Assembly (NCBI GenBank): GCA_905478225.1
Contig: CAJQHR010000015.1
Coordinates: forward strand, 1 to 49,120
Length of the DNA: 49,120 nucleotides
Reading direction: 5' to 3'
From: an uncultured Crocinitomix sp.
Lineage (GTDB): Bacteria; Bacteroidota; Bacteroidia; Flavobacteriales_D; Crocinitomicaceae
Part shown: positions 43,601-49,120 of the stretch, piece by piece
Layout of the letters: every line of letters begins with the position of its first letter
How positions within the stretch are numbered: position 1 is the first letter of the stretch
Position numbers and translations under genes: made by a program
The notes under the pieces: model-generated
Databases searched by the model: none
What the model was told of the DNA's origin: nothing
What the model saw: the letters and a program-made list of their open reading frames with translations, nothing else

Positions 43601-46600
43601 CTTCAATTGTACCAGTATAAGCAGAACCTTCAGCAGGAACAGACTTCATAGCTTGTTTCGCTATGTTATCCATTGATAATCTTTCTAACTTATTAATGTA
43701 TCTTCTTCTTCCTCTAAATGCGATCTCATCCGTTTTATCACCGGCGAACATTTCGTCTACCAATACTTCGATTTCAACATCTTGAACTGGTGAACTTAAA
43801 TCAACAACCGTAGTTGCGTAATTAGGGAACTCATTTACGATAACTCTTGCAACACCTCTTAATCCTTCTTGACCAAGATTTAAAAATTCAGGTGATCCAG
43901 CAACAGTTTGTGATCCACTCAATACAACCCAAATACTAGGATTTACTTTGAAAGAGGTGGTGTTCAGTTTTCTCATGATGTTCATCATCATAATACTTCC
44001 TAAACCTTCCGCTTGTTCAATAGATTCTGCAGTAAGATCTTCATTACTTACTAAATCAATTCCCCAACCAAATACAATCCCCTCTAGTTTACCACTTGAA
44101 TTAACATGATCGATCACTTTATCACAATCTTCTTGTGACATGGCGCCCACCTCAAATTCAGTATCTGAAATTTGTTTAAATTCAGAGCCAATAGTAACAT
44201 TGATAGATGCCTTATTCAAATCACCTAACTGTGCAGCTAGTTTATCTGTAACTCCTTTATGATCACCAAATATTAAGTAATCAGCAACAGCTGTTTTAGT
44301 TTCGTTAACAACAACCTTATCCGTAAAGTCAATTTTCTCAGCTCTCGCCATGATAATTGATTGACAAGAAATTGAGTTATCAGGAACATCACTAAAGTAA
44401 GCCGTGTTATTATATCCGTTATCTGTCAATACTTTCTCCCACATTTCAGGAGCCATAGTGGCATGTTCAGTTCTGAAATCTTCAAATAACCACCATCCTT
44501 CAGTCATACCAAAGATGAAATCTAGATATACCGGCGAGTTAGTCACCTCTAACATCATCAACACACCTTCAGAAGCTAATAATTTTCTAGCATTTCCTAA
44601 AGAAACACTTAAGTCTCTTGTAGCGTGAATCACATCAGATGCAATGATTAAATCAAATGAGTTCAAATCAACACCTTGTTCAGCTGGATCTTGTTCGATA
44701 TCCATAATTTTGTACTGTACAAAAGGATATTTAGCAAAACGCTGTTGTGCTTTGATCATGAACATGTGAGATAAATCTGTAAAGACATACTCTGTTCGAT
44801 CAGCCGGTAACATTGGAAGAATAGCTTGTGTCATACCTCCTGTGCCCGCACCAATTTCTAACACTCTGATTGTTTGATCTGCCGGGATGTTCTTAATCAA
44901 TTCTGCAATTGATCGCCCAGCAATATCGTTATATTTCTTAAATGCGAATCCTTCAACATAATATTGAACAATAGCATCCCACTTATCTTCTGGGAAGATT
45001 AATTGAATTGGATCAACAGTTCCTTGCAATACACCTGTAATTTCTGGTCCACATCTGCCTAATAAAGTAGATTCGTGGTGAAATTGACGATATCTGCTAT
45101 TCAAACTCTCCATCCAAGCTCTCAAATCCTTGAAGTCTGGTTTCTTAACCACTTCATAATTTGAACCTGCGCCTTTAAGAATACCTCCTATTTGAATTAG
45201 CTTGAACATGTGATAGAACAAACGTTTCTGAACTTCAATTACCTCAAAATCTTTATAAAGTTGATCTACATCAATTTTAGTTCCTGCCTCAAAAGACATT
45301 CCCATTTCTTGCAGCGACTCACAGATATACGCCAATGTTAAATCATATTGTTCCGGCTCGTAATCATTATAGTATTCTTTTTGAACTCCTCTCGCATTTA
45401 CTTCATCAATTGTCTCTTGAACTCCAGGTCTCAATGTTTCAGGATCTGGAAGGTATTCCCCTGGATTTCTCAATAACTCTTGATCAGCCCGCGACTTCAT
45501 GTTCCAGTTATACTCATAGAACCATCTATCAGCTTCTCCGCCAGACTCACCTCTAGAACCTTTTAAGTACTGAGATTTAAATCCGTGGAATTCGGCCACT
45601 AAACTGCCATCAGCATTGAAGATCCATAATTCACCAACTGCATATTCATCCGTCCATTCTCTTAATGTTCCATGTACAAATAACTTAGTTGAGTTTACAT
45701 CACCATGCCATTTGATTCTATCAATGTGACGCGGTACATATACTCCCATTTTTTTAGAATGATCTTCTCTCTCGTTAAAGATTCCGAAAACTGTTTGAAA
45801 ACAGCTATCTAATACACCTGGGTGAATGTTAAACTGGAAAAATTCTGATTTTACACTTTCGTGAACATCAATTTCACTCAAAGACTCCCAGTTCCCATCA
45901 CTTCTCCAAAGATTTGTGATTCCTCTAAAGCTTGGCCCTAAATAAAGACCACTCTCTAAAAGTTCATCATGCATTGGTTTAACTGCGACAGGAATAGTAA
46001 TTCTTTTCTTGATCGCTTCTAAGTCTACTGGTTTAGCAACGAACTTATCTGAGATATGATTAATCTTTCCGTTTGAGCACATGGTCCATTGCTCATCTCT
46101 ACCTTTTGGTTTGGTATAAATAAAATAATCTCCACTATCATGCGAAATGTCAATTTGAATGTGCGGCGGTTCACCATTATCTGGCAAGAACAAGGCATTA
46201 TCAAAGTTTACATCTTCAATAAACCCAAAGTTTTCTCCAAAAGATGCTTTGGCAGCACCAATCATCAAATCTACGTGACCAGCACCCGGGAAAACAATTG
46301 GCCCTTGCACTTTATGATCTTCAATATACGGGTATGTTCTTTTATCTAAGTCTACTTCCCAAAGAATATTATTACTCTCACGAGCAGAAACTGCTTTTCT
46401 TTTCAAGTGCGGATGCTCATACTGTAGAGAACCTAAACGCAATCTCTTTCCTTCATCACTCTCTAACCAATACGTATCTTTTTGCCATGGATATGCTGGA
46501 AGTTTCACAAAGTTATTGTCATCTCCGTAAAATGCTTTCCAATCTATTTTCACACCCCAAGCGTGTAACTTAGCTGCATTTGATAAGAATGTTCTTTTCT

Positions 46601-49115
46601 CGTCTTCTTTTCTTCTAATGGATCCTATCGATAATCCTTTTTTCTTGTTAATTTCCAATAAAGCTTGCACTCCGATTGCATGAATTGGGTGCGGCCCTAG
46701 TTCAATGAACGTATCAAAACCATCTTTTATTTGCGCATCAATAGCATCTGTAAACAATACCGCTTCTCTTACATTTTGGAACCAGTACATTGGATTCAAA
46801 TCTTCTCCTTTAACAATTCCACCTTTTACAGTAGAATAAAAAGGAATATCAGTTGCCTTTGTTTTGAACTCACCAAGCGAAGTCAATAATTCCTCTTTAA
46901 GCGGCTCCATGTGATGCGAATGGAAAGGTACTCTTACCACTAATAGTTTGTGGAAAATATCTTTTGAATCACAATCCGCAGCAATTTCTTCTATTAGATC
47001 AGTATCTCCAGATAAAGCCACCATTTCTGGTCCGTTAACTGCACCAATAGAAACTCTATCTTCTTTTCCTTTAATTAATTCTTTAGCAACTTCATGAGAA
47101 ATTCCCACGGCCAACATTTTACCTTTATCAGTTGCTTTAAATTGAACTCTAGATCTATTGAAGATTAATAGCACGGCTTGTTCTAAAGTTAAAGCTCCAG
47201 AAACATATCCTGCTGCAACTTCACCAATACTATGCCCAACAACAGCTTTAGGATAAACACCCATTGCTTTCCACATTTCATACAATGCAATCTGAATTGC
47301 AAAAATGGCAGGTTGTGCTATGTTTGTTTCACTAATTCTTGACGTTTCTTCATCTTTCGATAACTCCTTGATTAATGACCAATCTGCATGAACCAATAGC
47401 ATTTGTTCAAGCTTCTCAATTTGTTCTCTAAATAATGGTTCATCAGCAAGTAGCTGTCTACCCATCGCAAACCATTGAGGTCCTTGACCTGAGAATATAA
47501 ATACAATCTTATCTTTTTCTTCAAGCGCTCTTCCATCAGCTATTTCATTTAATGTTTCACCATTTAAATAAACCTGAAGGCTTTCTGATAATTCTTCTTT
47601 AGATTCTGCAACAACAGATAATCTGAAATCATGAGCGGTATTTCTAACAGCTGTTGAATAACAGATATCACTAAACGTCGCTTTATTGTCTTTATCCTTT
47701 AACCAATTAATGTATGATTGTGTCATTTCTTGCAAAGCATCAAGATTTCTTGTTGAGATATTACAAACTTGCAATCCTTTTTTATCGTGAGATGCAGGTG
47801 CCTGACCGTTTTGTTTATGTCCTTGTAATACGACGTGTACGTTAGATCCTCCAAAACCAAATGAATTCACTCCCGCAAACGCGTCTTCTCCACTTTTTGA
47901 AGGCCAAGGATGTGCATCGACAGGTACTTTTAATTTTAGATCCTCAAACGGAATATTTCGATTTCCATTTTTAAAATGGATGTTTGGAGGAATAGTTCTA
48001 TGCTTCATTCCTAAAAGCAACTTGCTAATTCCTGCAATACCCGAAGCTGGTTCAAGGTGACCAATATTAGACTTAATAGATCCGATAAAACAATCATTCT
48101 TTCTATCCGTACCAATTACTTTACCAATTGAATTTGTTTCAATCGGGTCACCTACAAATGTTCCAGTTCCATGCGCCTCAACATACTGGACAGCATGCGG
48201 ATCTACTTGAGCATCAATATAAGCATCTCTTAATAAAGCTTGTTGTGCAAGCGGATTTGGAACAGAAATACCTTTCGTTGCGCCATCTTGATTCACAGCA
48301 GAACCACGAATTACACCATAAATGCTATCGCCATCAGCCTCAGCTTGTGATAATGGTTTTAATAAAACCAAACCAGCACCTTCACTTCTTATATATCCGT
48401 TTCCTCTTTCATCAAAAGAAAAACAGGTTCCGTCAGGAGAAAGGAATCCACCTTTACTGAATCCCATTTGAGGTTCAGGCTTTAAAATTGAATTTACTCC
48501 ACCGGCAAATGCAGCAGTTGCATCCCCTTCCCAAATAGCACGACAGGCCATATGAACAGCATTCAACGAAGACGAACAAGCCGTATCAATAGCAAATGAA
48601 GGTCCTTTTAAATCGTACGAATATGAAATTCTGTTTGCGTTTATACAAAGTGCTGCACCAACGTTGGTATGCGACCCAATATTTACACGTTCTTCATATG
48701 AATTTTGAAGATCACCATAATCATGCGCAGAAATCCCAATAAATACAGCTGTTTTTGAGTCTTTTAAATCATTAAGACTTAAACCTGCATCTTGAACAGC
48801 TTCATAAGACACTTCCAACAGCATCCTTTGTTGCGGGTCCATTCTTTTGGCTTCTAAGGGAGAAATTCCAAAAAAAGCCGCATCAAATTTATCGATCTCT
48901 TTAATGAAGCCTCCGCGGTTCACACTAATTTTTCCAGCTCTTCTCCATACAGGCGCATACAACGCATCAACATCCCAACGATCAGCTGGAATTGGCCCCA
49001 AGGCATCTTTTTTATCACAAATCAACTTCCAAAATTCCTCTGGTGAATTCACATTTCCAGGAAATCTACATCCCATTCCAATAATTGCGATAGGTTCCTT
49101 TAATTCTTTTTTCAT
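40689..49115 (-). CDS. single-module reducing polyketide/fatty acid megasynthase, KS-AT-DH-MT-ER-KR-ACP-TE
   Basis: A 2808-residue iterative-type synthase, complete from KELKEPIAIIGMGCRFPG to its stop. KS about 7-425 with Cys180 (DTACSSSL), His315 (VEAHGTGT), His353 (NIGHLEPASG). AT 535-850 with Ser629 (GHSIGE) and His732 (VPFHSHHM; malonyl-type pattern). DH 905-1190 with His934 (HKVQGPIVFP) and Asp1103 (LDSCFQ). MT about 1400-1590 with LEIGAGTGG at 1419-1427. A structural KR-like region 1600-1825, ER 1830-2165 (HAAAGGVG near 1980), KR 2180-2385 (Ser2313, Tyr2326, Asn2330), ACP with Ser2496 (GLDSLM), TE 2558-2805 with Ser2641 (SHSSGAG) and His2784. All domains keep their active residues, so a fully reduced, optionally methylated chain released by the TE is expected. 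The PPTase follows. Confidence 0.92.
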   Translation of the reverse strand: MKKELKEPIAIIGMGCRFPGNVNSPEEFWKLICDKKDALGPIPADRWDVDALYAPVWRRAGKISVNRGGFIKEIDKFDAAFFGISPLEAKRMDPQQRMLLEVSYEAVQDAGLSLNDLKDSKTAVFIGISAHDYGDLQNSYEERVNIGSHTNVGAALCINANRISYSYDLKGPSFAIDTACSSSLNAVHMACRAIWEGDATAAFAGGVNSILKPEPQMGFSKGGFLSPDGTCFSFDERGNGYIRSEGAGLVLLKPLSQAEADGDSIYGVIRGSAVNQDGATKGISVPNPLAQQALLRDAYIDAQVDPHAVQYVEAHGTGTFVGDPIETNSIGKVIGTDRKNDCFIGSIKSNIGHLEPASGIAGISKLLLGMKHRTIPPNIHFKNGNRNIPFEDLKLKVPVDAHPWPSKSGEDAFAGVNSFGFGGSNVHVVLQGHKQNGQAPASHDKKGLQVCNISTRNLDALQEMTQSYINWLKDKDNKATFSDICYSTAVRNTAHDFRLSVVAESKEELSESLQVYLNGETLNEIADGRALEEKDKIVFIFSGQGPQWFAMGRQLLADEPLFREQIEKLEQMLLVHADWSLIKELSKDEETSRISETNIAQPAIFAIQIALYEMWKAMGVYPKAVVGHSIGEVAAGYVSGALTLEQAVLLIFNRSRVQFKATDKGKMLAVGISHEVAKELIKGKEDRVSIGAVNGPEMVALSGDTDLIEEIAADCDSKDIFHKLLVVRVPFHSHHMEPLKEELLTSLGEFKTKATDIPFYSTVKGGIVKGEDLNPMYWFQNVREAVLFTDAIDAQIKDGFDTFIELGPHPIHAIGVQALLEINKKKGLSIGSIRRKEDEKRTFLSNAAKLHAWGVKIDWKAFYGDDNNFVKLPAYPWQKDTYWLESDEGKRLRLGSLQYEHPHLKRKAVSARESNNILWEVDLDKRTYPYIEDHKVQGPIVFPGAGHVDLMIGAAKASFGENFGFIEDVNFDNALFLPDNGEPPHIQIDISHDSGDYFIYTKPKGRDEQWTMCSNGKINHISDKFVAKPVDLEAIKKRITIPVAVKPMHDELLESGLYLGPSFRGITNLWRSDGNWESLSEIDVHESVKSEFFQFNIHPGVLDSCFQTVFGIFNEREDHSKKMGVYVPRHIDRIKWHGDVNSTKLFVHGTLREWTDEYAVGELWIFNADGSLVAEFHGFKSQYLKGSRGESGGEADRWFYEYNWNMKSRADQELLRNPGEYLPDPETLRPGVQETIDEVNARGVQKEYYNDYEPEQYDLTLAYICESLQEMGMSFEAGTKIDVDQLYKDFEVIEVQKRLFYHMFKLIQIGGILKGAGSNYEVVKKPDFKDLRAWMESLNSRYRQFHHESTLLGRCGPEITGVLQGTVDPIQLIFPEDKWDAIVQYYVEGFAFKKYNDIAGRSIAELIKNIPADQTIRVLEIGAGTGGMTQAILPMLPADRTEYVFTDLSHMFMIKAQQRFAKYPFVQYKIMDIEQDPAEQGVDLNSFDLIIASDVIHATRDLSVSLGNARKLLASEGVLMMLEVTNSPVYLDFIFGMTEGWWLFEDFRTEHATMAPEMWEKVLTDNGYNNTAYFSDVPDNSISCQSIIMARAEKIDFTDKVVVNETKTAVADYLIFGDHKGVTDKLAAQLGDLNKASINVTIGSEFKQISDTEFEVGAMSQEDCDKVIDHVNSSGKLEGIVFGWGIDLVSNEDLTAESIEQAEGLGSIMMMNIMRKLNTTSFKVNPSIWVVLSGSQTVAGSPEFLNLGQEGLRGVARVIVNEFPNYATTVVDLSSPVQDVEIEVLVDEMFAGDKTDEIAFRGRRRYINKLERLSMDNIAKQAMKSVPAEGSAYTGTIEEFGVLDNVVLRESERRTPEANQVEIQIKASALNFRDIMIAMGLLSDEAVNGGLFGKTFGLECAGIITKVGADVTNVKVGDEVMATAPSCLGGFAYAYGVHCVKKPANINWHEAASLPVVYTTAYFSLIHHCRLEAGETVLIHAAAGGVGIAAINIANAVGAEIYATVSTQVKRDHIISLGVKPENIMNSRTLDFADEIMEKTNGRGVDVVLNSLSGEAIFKSVRCLAAYGRFIEIGKTDIYRNSKLGLQPFGNNLTYFGVDVDRLFEQKKGFGGKLFQESIDYFVENKFKPHPVTTFPIGKLADAFQFMGGARHIGKVIVAMEGEVDIAPATEIKFKADGTYLLTGGASGFGLSVAQWMTTKGARNLVLMSRSGVKTDFERAIVKSMEDDDVNVMIAKGSVNDQADVDRIFKEVADTMPPIKGIQHAAMVLDDVSIPEIDYDKYMKVFNPKAVGCWMLHEATKDMDLDHFLSYSSISAIYGNPGQVSYVGANSFLDNFSHWRRAQGLPATTVNWGVIGDVGFVARNVEENGVVIDLLYKQGWKTFSIHQACWILEQMLLNNPIQRVGTDSDWETIGGFYPHTAKSSRFAHLVTEGDLNAGSGAGTGDGALKATLLESKPEEQTEIFLDQLKDTFARVLGTTSEKVDTAEPVTKYGLDSLMANQIRNWVQSNVSIDYSMMKIMRGPTMEEMTEQILDELNGAGGAGLMEGEAKSELDKWVIRYKKVDSPRLRLFCLPYFAGGASIFSTWHEFLPDDIEVCAIQFPGREERGDERAYDDVADLVAKMAEVMEPLLTTPCAFYSHSSGAGVALELTRHLNRELDVQPTKFMVGGWRAPHLVSPFKFLEAIADDEVYKEKNIPNIKGHLRSLEIPDAVIDNDAVFNEMLPALRADILLGKKYKYIEDEPLNCPLTAFAGADDNVFTVDQVQGWDQHTNSEFKFKVVPGGHLFCRDNKEDLLEIVTEELKEAVLD

Positions 49116-49120
49116 AGGTA

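Noticed and set aside
40689-49115. PUFA synthase or multi-module PKS
   Set aside because: There is only one ACP and one KS, and the DH-MT-ER-KR set and the terminal TE are in one chain; PUFA synthases have tandem ACPs and separate subunits.
1-49120. CRISPR array, tRNA, rRNA, insertion sequence or prophage
   Set aside because: No regularly spaced direct repeats, no GTTCGAATC-type T-loops, and no transposase, integrase or structural phage proteins were recognised on either strand.

Overview
The window looks like a chromosomal segment of an AT-rich Bacteroidota, most likely Flavobacteriia (a Crocinitomicaceae- or Cryomorphaceae-type organism is my guess from the gene style). The evidence is: two type IX secretion (T9SS) cargo proteins, one with a type A and one with a type B C-terminal sorting domain; a TonB-dependent receptor barrel; an S46 dipeptidyl-peptidase; many lipoproteins; DUF6155; and repeated upstream TAnnTTTG boxes, the Bacteroidota -7 promoter element. 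No rRNA, tRNA, CRISPR array, insertion sequence or phage module was seen.

Layout. 1-3.6 kb: the 3' end of a TonB-dependent receptor, a small lipoprotein, a doubly frameshifted lipoprotein gene, an orphan CdiI-type immunity gene and a 36-residue membrane peptide. 3.6-8.0 kb: nitronate monooxygenase-type flavoenzyme, lipoprotein, cold-shock-domain protein with a long leader, Pif1-like helicase. 8.0-14.8 kb: a cluster of decaying signalling genes: a TPR-SpoIIE phosphatase remnant with an internal deletion, a Cache-PAS-PAS-GAF sensor with no output domain, a LuxR-type response regulator split by a frameshift, and a chimera of a kinase AAA domain with an amidohydrolase tail. An intact esterase lies inside this stretch. 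15-19.2 kb: miaE, an FtsB/DivIC-like divisome protein, a T9SS protein and the S46 peptidase. 19.3-26.3 kb: small lipoprotein, DUF6155, TPR lipoprotein, acyl-CoA thioesterase, a WD40-caspase protein whose catalytic His is replaced by Leu, an FMN reductase/MarR pair with a visible operator, and a bestrophin-like membrane protein. 26.5-36 kb: mnmA, two unknown small genes, a GAF/HTH-like regulator behind a cluster of TTAAGT boxes, a two-gene periplasmic rhodanese operon, a large acyltransferase, a 796-residue T9SS type B adhesin-like protein and an NnrE remnant.

36-49.1 kb is the most notable region: a second acyltransferase, a long-chain acyl-CoA ligase, a dead PHB-depolymerase-like esterase, an Sfp-type phosphopantetheinyl transferase, and one 2808-residue megasynthase ordered KS-AT-DH-MT-ER-KR-ACP-TE. 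This is the domain order of animal fatty acid synthase and of highly reducing iterative polyketide synthases, here with an intact SAM motif in the MT domain and its own thioesterase. The likely product is a reduced, possibly methyl-branched, fatty-acid-like chain. The neighbouring ligase and acyltransferase could move such an acid into CoA and glycerolipid pools; that last link is inference.

At least seven loci are interrupted by stops, frameshifts or deletions. Several are single-base shifts, one of them in a homopolymer run, so sequencing error cannot be excluded for those. The multi-lesion cases (8.0-8.9 kb, 38.9-39.8 kb, 13.6-14.8 kb) are hard to explain that way.
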